Shown here piece by piece: positions 23,306 through 33,374 of a DNA stretch of 64,000 nt (position 1 is its first letter; each line of letters opens with the position of its first letter). The stretch spans positions 2,294,001 to 2,358,000 of the forward strand of contig JARFXM010000004.1 in assembly GCA_029532625.1 (NCBI GenBank), given 5' to 3'. A program made the position numbers and the translations under genes. Source of the stretch: Lomentospora prolificans. Taxonomy: Eukaryota; Ascomycota; Sordariomycetes; Microascales; Microascaceae. The notes below the pieces were generated by a model, which was not told where the DNA came from, ran no database searches, and was given only the letters and a program-made list of their open reading frames with translations.

Positions 23306-23537
23306 TGTGACTTGGCCGATTCAGCGACCTTCTGTAAGCTGATGCGCCCCCCTTTACAGGGCTTTACGGTATCGGCGTTAGGGATTCATTTTTATTAGTC
23401 TGTTAGCATCTAGAGACTGTCAAGCATTATTTTACCATCTTGGAGCGGTAGCCAAGAATACGGGTATATTTAGGGAATATATATTATATACTGAGGTACA
23501 TTCTACAATCTAGATTTTCTTGAGATGTCGCTCACCG

Positions 23538-24314
23538 CTATGTTTCCTCTTCTGATAAGACACCGTTTGTACTCTCGCCGTTAGGGACTGCCTTTCCGTC
23601 CTTGTTCTCCGAAGCACTCTCAGCCCACCCGAGGATGACGTTGCCTGCGACAAGCAGCGCCGCACCGGCCCACCACAACGGCGGGAGCGCCTCGGAGAAG
23701 ATGGCGAATCCTAGAAATGCGGTGATCATGAAGTTTGTAGAAGTGTTCATGATAGAAACCTGCGTCGTCGAGTTGCCATTTGCCAGGGCGGAGGTGTACA
23801 GGGACCACATGACACCATTGAAAGCAAGGTTTAGCCCGAAGAACGTCTTTTTCGGTTAGCAGGCACCTCATAGGTGTGAAAAGATGGGAAACTCCTTACG
23901 CATCTGATGACAAGCTCAACAACGCTCAAATGAGGAGTGAGGCCCAGCGCATGTGCGATGTGGGCCGCAAGGCTCGACGTCAGCCCAGTCGTCGTCCTAG
24001 AATTCCTCATTAGCCCTCAGGCATCCTCTTCTAACGGCCAAGAACAAACATGACGCTCTCGGGCTCCCGGACACGCAGTGGGCGCCGTCAACTTACAGCT
24101 TCGCAAACATTCCATTGAAGGCGGCACATGCGCCGCTAGCGATGGCTAGGGAAATCCAGCGGCTGGTAGGGGACACCGTCTTGTCCTTAGGGAGGAGCGG
24201 CTGCTGCTCGCCTGCTGCTACGCTGGATTCGTCCTCGGCCATTGTGTTTCGCTGGGAGGGTTGCTTGGTAGATGAGGACGACGTGGAATGGGGGGGATTA
24301 CGCTTGCGGACCAT
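23538..24314 (-). CDS. TMEM234-family small membrane protein (EamA-like)
   Basis: Three exons (24314..24097, 23996..23900, 23846..23538) give 207 residues. After a polar N-terminus (LLPKDKTVSPTSRW), four hydrophobic segments follow with family phrases: ISLAIASGACAAFNGMFAKL, FFGLNLAFNGVMWSLYTSAL, SIMNTSTNFMITAFLGFAIF and LWWAGAALLVAGNVILG. These match the TMEM234 family, related to half of a drug/metabolite transporter; its substrate is unknown. MVRKRN at 24314 was chosen as the start for its aaaATGG context, with MAEDES (residue 25) and an ATG at 24449 as alternatives. The gene is convergent with CLC, 232 bases apart. Confidence 0.85.
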
Positions 24315-25273
24315 TTTGATGAGTGCTATTATATCACTGATGGATTTAGGGGCGATGTCTGAGGCAGTGGTTTTTAAGATGGTGTTATGGCCGGTGACGC
24401 TTCTCTGGCCATGTGGAGCGCTTCGAGTTGATGTTGGTGGAGCGAGCATTGCTAATTAGGGGGCGGCCGCAGAGCTTAGGGGGTTCCAGGGCTCAACATT
24501 GTAGGATTGCACTCAACTCAAACAACGATAGTCAGGTTGCTCCATCAATAATGAATTCATTATCCTACTAATTAATCGTTGCACCATGTCGTGATTGAAC
24601 ATACAGCCATTAAACCACTCCAACCTGGGTGACCTATGCTTTGGAGGATGGATCCGGATACTTGATTATTAGCGCCTTTTCCAGGCTTGCCTACAGGACA
24701 ACACCAAGACGATATGCGAAATAGGGTAGAGATTCAGTATGATACACTCTCATCAAGAACCAGGCATAAGCCCTGGTTCGATTTCAAGTATGGGAGTTAG
24801 ATCTTTCTTGTTGTCCCTTTTATCCCCTGTCTCTAATAAATCTGCCCATTCATCTTAATTTTAGCCTGTTCAGCTACTTAGGTTATTTTGGTGAAGGAGA
24901 TTTCGACGATGGACATCTATGTTAAAGTTGACTACGCAATCAGAACAGGCAAGGGAGCTCAAAGATGGACAAGACTACACACAGTTCAATGCGAAGCAAG
25001 GGAGTGGAAAGACCATTTTGTAATCCAATAGTACATTCTAAGGTTTAACTGAAGACACATGTGGGTATGAATGACTGGACTCTCATAAACAACTGAAATT
25101 GATGAACCCGTCGTACCCCTTTCCTGACCTTTCACTGAACGCCGGAAACCAATGCAGAATATTGTTAACTGTAGAGTGCCAACTGTTGGTAGTGGGGGAA
25201 TGAAATGGCTGTAGCATGCCTTGCGCAACCATGTATCCCAGAACCAGACCCAGGAAGGCGAACTGGCCAGCCT
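24315..25273. other. Intergenic region upstream of TMEM234-like gene and downstream of TOA2
   Basis: About 960 bases. Contains a perfect 8-bp inverted repeat (gaaccagg / cctggttc) with a 7-base loop at 24757-24779. No coding frame was recognised. Confidence 0.4.
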
Positions 25274-25829
25274 TCAAGTTTCGCCAGGCTTTTTAGCGTT
25301 ACAGCTAACGATCTTGACCTTATCAGCCGGAACGCCAACACTGTTGCCATCCATCTTGAAGACGACGTTTCGGATTAAGAACGTCCAGACTTCGTCGCAA
25401 AATCGGTAGGTATCGAGGCTACCCTATAAGTAGGAGCCGATGTGAGCACGAAATACGACGTCGCGAAAGATACCGCACAACGGGCTTAGAGTAATATACT
25501 AACCTTGAATGTAAGGCGCGCCTTCACGTTCTTCTGGAGCGCTTCGGTGATAGCCTGATCGAAGTTGCCGAGAATCTTCATGGCGAGTTGAGGGTTAATC
25601 CGCTCGTCGCTGATGAGATCATCCAGCGTATCTGTCAGAGCCATACCGATGCTACAATACGTTCCCATAGTTAGCATTCCATACGATGGGCATAGCAGAA
25701 ACAACAGAGGGCGAGCTCAAGGCGCCCGCCGTGCGGCGAGTGGCAACCCCAAGGCTAGCCAATGCCATGTGGCAGACCGTACCTGCTACGGCGATAGAGC
25801 TCGTAGAATGACTGGCCGCCAGTAGCCAT
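25274..25829 (-). CDS. TOA2: TFIIA gamma (small) subunit
   Basis: Three exons (25829..25783, 25651..25504, 25423..25274) give 114 residues, the usual size of TFIIA gamma. The protein begins MATGGQSFYELYRRSSIGMAL and continues TLDDLISDERINPQLAMKIL, then ALQKNVKARLTFKGSLDTYR and FCDEVWTFLIRN. The N-terminal four-helix bundle and C-terminal beta-barrel parts are both complete. TFIIA gamma pairs with the alpha/beta subunit to stabilise TBP on the core promoter in RNA polymerase II initiation. It is divergent from VMA16, with 399 bases between the starts. Confidence 0.96.
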
Positions 25830-26228
25830 CTTGACTCTGCCCTTGTATCAATGTGTCCTAGAAAGAGTTTGCTCGCGTTGCGCGATATGCGTACGGAGCT
25901 GGTTGTAGATGGGGTTCGTCGGTGGATTGAGTATTTATAGGAATGCGGAAGGGGGGGTTTTGGGGGTGGGGTGCGATGGGCGGCATTTTGAGTGGTGACA
26001 AAAGGAATCACGTGATATAGGCTGCCTTTTGAGCAATAATGGACCTGTACCTTCCATCTCGCGTAATCTGGAATTCGTGTTAAAGCTCTCTGGTCAAGCC
26101 GGCTTCGCGAACCAAGGAACAGCTCGTGGATCCCCTCGGCGACCCTGGACGAAACGCATTCGAACAACGCCAAATCAATTCTTTCGACGCCGACCGGATA
26201 TTCCCTGCGCAACTGAGCTAACGACACG
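25830..26228. promoter_or_regulatory. Divergent promoter region TOA2 / VMA16 with G-rich tract
   Basis: Short bidirectional intergenic region holding four G-runs at 25951-25980, which fit the canonical quadruplex pattern on the + strand. Confidence 0.55.
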
Positions 26229-27077
26229 ATGGTTCTTTCATACTATGGCTTCGGGGTCTTGTCCTTCACCCTCCTAGTTGTTGGAGCTTGTATGCACGCC
26301 GACTCTGACCCAGCTGATTTCCTAAAATGACGGCACTGACAAGCTCACCTTTCCAGACATGCTCTTCACCGGCAGCGGCGAATCGTTCAATCCTGGCAAC
26401 TTCATAGAATCGGTATCCCCTCTAGCATGGGCAAGTACCGGCGTGGCGCTTTGTATCGGTCTTTCCGTCGTCGGAGCTGCTTGGTGAGTCTTAAACGTTA
26501 ACGATCACGGCCTTTTTTCTTTTCTCTTTTTCGTTTTCTTCTGCCACCTCCAGGAGCCCTCGCCTATTAACAACATCTCCTCCCGTACAGGGGTATCTTC
26601 GTCACCGGATCATCCATCCTCGGCGCCGGCGTTAAGGCTCCCCGAATCCGAACCAAGAACCTCATCTCCATCATTTTCTGCGAAGTTGTCGCCATCTACG
26701 GTCTCATTATGTCCATCGTCTTCACGAGCAAAATCAACGAGCTGGATCCCCAGTCCATGGACTCTGCTGCCACTGCTTTCGTGGCCTACGGTATTTTCTG
26801 GGGTGGTGTGACTGTCGGCATGTGCAACCTTGTTTGCGGTGTTGCCGTCGGTATCAACGGTAGCGGTGCTGCTCTTGGCGATGCTGCTGATCCCACTCTG
26901 TACGTGCTAGACGGTGTTTTTTTAGGGGGGAGACTCAATCTGCTAACTTAAGGCTACAGCTTCGTTAAGATTCTTGTCGTCGAGATTTTCAGCTCCGTCC
27001 TTGGCCTTTTCGGCCTCATCGTTGGTCTTCTTGTCTCCGGTAAAGCGGGTGACTTTACCGCCGTCAAGAGGTCATAA
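26229..27077 (+). CDS. VMA16: V-type ATPase proteolipid subunit c''
   Basis: Four exons (26229..26289, 26357..26483, 26591..26899, 26960..27077) give 204 residues. Hydrophobic helices include FTLLVVGAYMLF, GVALCIGLSVVGAAWGIF, IIFCEVVAIYGLIMS, FWGGVTVGMCNLVCGVAVG and KILVVEIFSSVLGLFGLIVG. GSSILGAGVKAPRIRTKNLI is the conserved loop, and Glu94 in IIFCEVVAIYG is the likely proton-carrying carboxylate. Subunit c'' sits once in the Vo rotor ring that pumps protons into vacuole, Golgi and endosomes. The short first exon and intron positions are consistent with fungal orthologues. A CLC exchanger encoded nearby may act in the same compartments. Confidence 0.95.
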
Positions 27078-27579
27078 ATACCGGAAAAATGGCCAAAAAC
27101 ATTTGGCTAGACCACTAGAATGACACGACAAGGGAAGCGGGGGAGATAATCTGGATCCGATCTGGACATGTATGGGTTTATTCAGCATTTTTTGTGGCAA
27201 CACTCTAATCATTTGAACTGGCGTTTGGGAAGAATGGGCAATCTGGCAGAGCTCATTGCGTGTCCTCATTGCGTGTACCAGTATTGATCATCTCCGTTTT
27301 TGAATCACGGATGTATATAACAGCTATCTAGCCCTGTGGTAACACCACGAGCGGGCGAGTTTAAACATCATCCATGTCCTGGGGAGGTTAAAACCTAGTT
27401 CAGGCAATACTGTGCGGGCGTAGCGTCTTCGGCATATCCGCTGGAAACTAATGTAGTAAGGGTCTCAGAAAGGATCCTATGGAGCCCAACTCCCCGATTG
27501 GATCTAGACAATATTATTTGGGCTGTCTCTTTCTGGAAAGGCCCGAAATCATGCTTCCAGCGTCCGCATCGTCGCCATC
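27078..27579. other. Convergent 3' intergenic region VMA16 / cnxE
   Basis: About 500 bases between two stop codons. Nothing beyond likely 3' untranslated sequence is seen. Confidence 0.4.
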
Positions 27580-29712
27580 TCAGGAAGGCCGAATAGGAGC
27601 AATTAGAAGGGCTGGGACGGTCTTTCCCTTTTGCAGTGACCCCTTGCCCTTCGGCATACACAGCAAGGCATTCGCCGTCTTCAAACTACCTATCTTTGAG
27701 CTCCGCTGTCCACCCGTGCTGCTAGCCCACAGCGTCCCATCGCGGCCAACCGATACAGAGGCACGGTGGTACTCTGGGCGGCCTTTGTCAAGAGGGAAGT
27801 CGTGCGAAAGAGTGACTGGTACAGTAGGTACCCCAGCGGGCGATTCACCAGAGAGGTGGTGAAGCGAGGGTAGAACGAAGAGGTGGAACGTCACTAACGC
27901 TGAGGCGGGATTCCCCGGCAGGGAGAAGATGGGCTTGACGATTCGCTCCCCGGAGTTGGTCTTTACCGGAACAGTAGCAAAGGTGGTAGGCTTGCCGGGC
28001 TTCATGTTAACTCTGCCGAAATGGATGGTGCCGCCGAGCGCACGCTCAATAGTTGGTTTGAGCAAGTCAAGTTCGCCCATGGAAACACCGCCCGTCGTTA
28101 TGATCATGTCGACGCGACGGAATCCGTTTCGAAGAGTCTCCTCCAGAGTCTCTAGCTTGTCGCTGGCGATGCCGAGATCAGCAGCTTCGAATCCCCATTG
28201 CCGGACAGCCGACATGAGGGTAATGCGGTTAGTATCGCGAACTTCTCCAAGACGGAGCTCTCCCGGCCAATCATACTCAACGATCTCGTCACCAGTGGAC
28301 AGCACTCCGACAACGGGACGGCGATATGTCTTGACTTCTGCTACGCCTACGGCGGCAAGAAGGCCAAGTTCTCCACCCACTCCTGAGATTCTCTCACCCT
28401 TTAAGATGATCTTGGCTCCCTCCTTGATATCGCTACCAACTTCTCTCACGTTCTCATTCTCTTTAACGCCGTCGGCAAGTATCTCCACTTCTTTCTCTTC
28501 CGATCCATCCTCAGTCATCTTCTTCAAGATGGTATCTTCAACCATGATAACACTAGTGGCTCCCACAGGAAGAGGAGCGCCCGTCGTGATCCTAGCAATC
28601 TCACCCTCCTTGAGTGGCTTCGCCTCTGCAGGTGCCGCATGGGAGATAGCGGTAACCGGGTACGTTCCCTTCATATTCCCACCTGGCGGTACAACAACGG
28701 CATACCCATCGACCATGCTCGCTCTGAAAGCCGGAACATTCTCCCGTGCAACGACATCTTCGGCAAGAATCGAGCCGACAAGTTCAACGTTCACTTTTGA
28801 GGTCACCACTTTAGGTCGCGGGGTGTGCTTCTCGATCAGAGTTAAAGCATCGGGTACATCCAGCATCGGATACGGCGAGGCTCTCTGCCGCCGGCTAGGG
28901 CCAAGGCTCAGGTCGTTTGACATGTGATTGGCCCCCGGCTTAGTGTGCCTTACAAGGGTGCCATGTCCGTGGCCATGCCCGTGCGAGTGTGAATGACCAT
29001 GATGATGTTGCTGATGCGCCGACTGCGTTCCATGCGCAGATACTCCAGCATCAGCCTCCAGCTTCTTAATACCGCCAACGTGAAGAGATCTTGAGTTCGC
29101 TCCAGCTGCTTGCAGGCAAGCGTGGGGTAAAGTCTTGATAATCGCCTCTAGGTTCTCCCGCGCGCCCTTGGGTGAGCCCGGAAGGGTGACAATGACTGTA
29201 TTTTTCCGCACGCCAGCGACCGGCCTTGACATCATGGCAACTACGTACTTGGTGAGAAATGGGCAGCTCGAGGCCGAGGTCTTAGTATAACTTACAAGGG
29301 GTCACTGCTAGCGAATTACTTAACATGGCGTGGACCAGGCCAGGCGCCAATCTGTGAAGAATGGCTGTGACAGCCTGGGCGGCAGATTAGTGAGATGTTG
29401 CCGAAGTTCGGAGAGTCTTTCAAAGTCATGGAAGGATTACTATACCTCGGGAGTGTCGTCGCCCTGTGCAAATCCCGTTCCACCAGTGGTCACGATGAGG
29501 TTCACCCCGTCGGCACTGTCACTCCAGAGCATGAGCTGGCGCTGAATTTGGGTTGTGACATCTGGAACGATAGCAGTTTGCACAACCTCCCACTTTCCAT
29601 TTTCAGAATCGAAAACTTGCCTCAATACTGATTCCGAGGCATCAGTAGAGGGCTCTTGGGCAGCAGTCGTCGAGACGACCAGAATAGCAGCCCGGAGAGG
29701 AGCGGAGCTCAT
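27580..29712 (-). CDS. cnxE: Molybdopterin biosynthesis fusion protein CnxE (MogA-MoeA, gephyrin type)
   Basis: Three exons (29712..29446, 29374..29296, 29240..27580) give 668 residues. The N-terminal MogA/G domain (1-190) carries VNLIVTTGGTGFAQGDDTPEA and LPGSPKGARENLEAI. The C-terminal MoeA/E domain (about 235-668) has PAFRASMVDGYAV, ITTGAPLPVGA, VLSTGDEIVEY, RDTNRITL, IITTGGVSMGELD and FSLPGNPASALVTFHLF. The G half adenylates molybdopterin and the E half inserts molybdate, completing the cofactor used by nitrate reductase and related enzymes. Between them lies a His/Gly-rich linker at about 190-212 (HHHGHSHSHGHGHGHG), which could bind metal; that is inference. MSSAPLRAAILVVS is taken as the start; an ATG 16 codons upstream is also in frame. 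Confidence 0.94.
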
Positions 29713-30282
29713 GATGAATGTATGTCCGCAATCTGTACTAAAAGGTTTCAGAGGATCCAAATCCTGGCCAATACAATAACACCACTATAGGATAACTGAT
29801 AGAACGCCGAAAAATGAGGAGATCGGTCGCGAGGTCTTGGATGAGATGGATTCCATTCAAATGATAGTAGTTGCAGGCAAGCTCTACCCCATGGCTTTTG
29901 GACGAGCTCCAAGCCTGGCTGCTGGACACAAGCAATAGCCCAAATCAGGTCAGGCGAAACAGTGCAGCCAATGTGGATCCATCAACGTTCTAGTCTAATA
30001 ATAGGTTCAGTGATAAGCCAGTGGCATGCAGTTTGAACATCACTGAGGGAAGCCTAATTGGCCCTTGCCCCGCTGGCTGGCTAATTGATAATAATTGACG
30101 CACTGAGAGGCCTGAAGCCTCTGCTAGCCGGCCGAAACCTGGCGGGCTGCACTGTGCGAAACGCCGTGCATGAAAGCACCATGCAAACAGACTTGGGGGA
30201 GATGGATGTAAACTTCGTACAAAACTCTATTCCATTCGACAGGAGAAGACCGTCAACGTTTTCATCCAGGTCACCTCAAAAG
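29713..30282. promoter_or_regulatory. Divergent promoter region cnxE / POP5
   Basis: 570 bases between divergent starts. The POP5 frame is open upstream to about 30085 and contains ATGs at 30181 and 30202, so some of this could be translated. Confidence 0.45.
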
Positions 30283-30896
30283 ATGGTTCGAACGAAGGAA
30301 AGATACCTGCTAGTAAACATTCTTTACCCTCCGGACCCCTCAAAGCCTGTCCCAATCAACATTCCCGATTATGTTTCGCTTCACCGACCAACAGTCGACG
30401 ATCTCAATGCTCAGGCTCTAGCACGCGGGATCAAGCATGCAGTTGCCTCACTCTTTGGAGACTACGGTTCCGGCGCCATGGAAAGCAATTTATCAGGTGA
30501 GGTGCTAGAACTGGAACGGCTTGTGTCTTGACGGGTCTACTCTTACTAACACGCGTAGTAAAATATCTTTCCCGCGCCACATCCACATTCATCGTTAAGA
30601 CTTCGCGCTCACAGTACCGCCTGGTTTGGGCAGCTTTGGCCGTTATGAACCGGATTCCCGTTTCAGAGGGTTCTACTTGCATCTTCAGAGTGGTCCGCGT
30701 GAGCGGTACGATTCGGAAAGCCGAACAGGAGGCCATTCAGCGGGCTAGACAGTTCATACTAGCTGCCAAGGAAGATGCTGCATCTAGCGGACCAGGGTCA
30801 CTCTCGTCTTTTCTTGACCAGCCTAGAAAGCACGTGTCCGACAAAAATATGGAAAACGTGATGGATGAGTCCCTCAGCGACTCGGATGGCGGCTGA
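30283..30896 (+). CDS. POP5: RNase P/MRP protein subunit Pop5
   Basis: Exons 30283..30496 and 30559..30896 give 183 residues. The protein starts MVRTKERYLLVNILYP, as in the family, and continues DDLNAQALARGIKHAVASLF, GDYGSGAM, VKYLSRATSTFIVKTSR, YRLVWAALAVMNRIP and STCIFRVVRVSGTIRKAE. The C-terminal 35 residues are acidic and Ser-rich. Pop5 is a core protein of nuclear RNase P and RNase MRP, which mature tRNA 5' ends and pre-rRNA. The intron (gtgagg donor, cgtag acceptor) splits the codon that joins S to V before KYLS. It is divergent from cnxE. Confidence 0.93.
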
Positions 30897-31634
30897 TGTT
30901 GCGGAACTACGCGCCGATAAGTGGCGTGTTATTTAATCCCTTGGCTTCAACTCGACCTCTCAACTTCAACAGACAAACTAAACCTTTAAGCAGAGTCACT
31001 CACTTCGACACTCCAGGATTATTGGACCGAGTAGTACTCTGCGCAGGACCTGCGGGGTGACCCGTTCTAAAGACTAATACGGTGGAAACCGCCTTCGTTA
31101 GGTATGCACCAAGCTGTGAGGTTTCATATAGCTCGCTATACACTACCATCCTTCAAGGCCCTATCTAGGCTCATCGACTGGAGGCGTCATCCTCGGGTAT
31201 AGACCCAATGCGGCAGGTACTTACCGAAGGTGATAGGATTAGTGGATACCGAGACGCGAAATTTCAATCTACGGAATCTAGTCGACAGTGGATTATGCGT
31301 AGAATACTTTTTACTTCTTTCTTTTTTCTAGATACTCTCTATATCTTCTATCAACAGAAGAGCGTTTTCACACATCTACAGGTATCAATCGTGAATTTTA
31401 GGATGGAGCTAGATGTAAGAATGACTGCTTTCGGCTGCTTCTTTGGCCCTTCAGAGGTGAACTTGCGGCAGCATACTTGAGGTCGGCCAAGGATCGCGGT
31501 TGTTTGTGACTACGTGAATTAAGTGAGCCCTCGTCTTCTTTCCTGGGACCGCCCACTTCTTCCTCCCAACCTCAAATGAGGCGCGGCGGCCTCTCAGGTC
31601 TTCCAATGGAATGCAGGACGTCTCCTGTGATGAG
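30897..31634. other. Convergent intergenic region POP5 / GPN2
   Basis: 738 bases. No coding frame, tRNA or repeat was recognised. Confidence 0.4.
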
Positions 31635-32758
31635 TTAGTGGTTGGGTCCCCACTCATCGTCCAAGTCCATGGGTGCTTCGGCATGCCGCCTCATCTGCTC
31701 CTCCTCCTCTCTTTCCATCTCATCATATGCCTCTTTATTATCAATCCACCGCTCTTGAAGATCAGGGACGTCCATGATCGATGACTCGTTTCTCATCGCA
31801 ACTTGCCAAACCGTATCGTTTGCTCCCTCGGCTCCACCAAAGACATAACCTCCCGCTCGGTCGATGACACGAAGAAGGTGCATCATGCTTCGCTTGTTCT
31901 CAACTGCAAGTACTTCGTACCTAACGAGACCGTAGCGCTCAATCATCTGCCCAATCAATTCCGTGAGACGGCTATATTTGTTGCTCCTCCTTGAAGTCGT
32001 CTCCTCGTCAAGGTAAGGTTGAAGACGAGAGAGATCGTCCACGTCCGTGTAAAAATCAAGATTATACGGTAGGGGTTCATAGGTCGAGATCAGATCGATT
32101 TTCGTTAAGACGTTTACGCAGGGCATATCCATCTGCAGCATGCCCCGCAATGACAGGAGCAAATTTGATATGTAAAGGGACGGCTGGGTCAGGCATATAC
32201 AGTCGGATAGGTGAACTACCACTAACTGTGAAGGAATGGCTCGTTAGTCCCAATAGTAGCTTGGAGAGCGGGCCAAAGAGGGTTACCGTGCCCTGTACCC
32301 CGATTTGGCGAGCTTGAATATTATGTTGCGTAGAGATTGGTGGTGAGTATACAGCTCGACCTGACCGGGGCAATCAAACAGAATATAATCTTCGCCCAAC
32401 TCCTTCAAACCTTCCTCTAGCCATTCAAAATTGTTCTCTAATTCCTCGAGGGCATATAGCATACCGCCGTTAGGTCCGAGCTTGTCGTCGGCCATTGCCT
32501 CCTCCAGCTTGACTAGGTCTCGAATATCAATAGCACAAGGGTAATTAGTCCGGTCATTCGCAGGATCAAGATTGACGACAGAGCAAGCTCGGCCGATGGC
32601 GCCGAGGAACTGGTGCACTGCGGGGAAAAAAGGGAAAAGAAAAGAAAAGTCAGCTAGTTTACGTATATGAGACCCCGATATCATCTAAACTCACTGCCAT
32701 CGCAATAGGTGCTTTTGCCCGCGCCGGGGTTGCCGACCACGAGCTGCCCAAAAGGCAT
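31635..32758 (-). CDS. GPN2: GPN-loop GTPase 2
   Basis: Three exons (32758..32695, 32617..32292, 32225..31635) give 326 residues. The P-loop GNPGAGKST is at residues 9-17. NLDPANDRTNYPCAIDIRDLV, the GPN motif in KLGPNGGMLYALEELE, DCPGQVELYTHH and NVLTKIDLI are all present. GPN GTPases are dimeric and help assemble and import RNA polymerases II and III. Intron 1 is canonical. Intron 2 must join GYR to LVVVHLSD in phase 0, and only a GC donor (AGG then gcacgg) with a cacag acceptor does this. A GT donor five bases downstream would produce an immediate TAG. The C-terminus is Glu-rich, ending DDEWGPNH. Confidence 0.9.
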
Positions 32759-33374
32759 GGCGAGGTTATAGAACTAGGACCGCTTCGGTAACTGGGTCTG
32801 AAACAAGAGCAGCTAGATGGAAGTATTACCACATGCCTTTTGGGAAGAAAAACAGAAACAGTGACGTGGTTCACGATGCTGCATATAGTACCCGGTTGGA
32901 AGGAGGTGGGGGGTGGTATTTTCAAAGGTGATGAGGTCATCCTTGAGCTCCAATACCCCGCCACTGTTAATCAGTGTTAAGTGTCATCCGCTTGGCTCCC
33001 TGTGGCGCTTAATATTCGGCAGTGCCAAACTGACGGCAAATATCGGCTAGCTCCAAGTCGTACCTTCTGAGCTTGTGACAGAACTTTAATATTCCCACGT
33101 GCGTATCTAAAGTCCTCCTAGTGTCTACAGGTCGGCCTGTACCTTCCCCGGCAGTTTTCTTCATGAAATTTCCATTCTCTTTTCAATCTTATCTTATTTG
33201 ATCACTTGCTTCCTTACCTTTCACGCCCAATGAACCCCAATTGCAGATGACTCCATCAGATTCCTATGCGCGTATCGATCCCGTACAACTCTTGTCTACC
33301 CTTCGACCCGAAACACGCCATGTCCGTGTCAGTCTCAATAGCTTTCCAGCGATTCATTGATCTTCCTTGAAGAA
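32759..33374. promoter_or_regulatory. Divergent promoter region GPN2 / NTE1
   Basis: 616 bases between divergent starts; no distinct elements were recognised. Confidence 0.4.

Noticed and set aside
27929..28927. 332-codon plus-strand frame
   Set aside because: Lies wholly antisense to the CnxE coding region and is Ser/Pro-rich as expected for a shadow frame.
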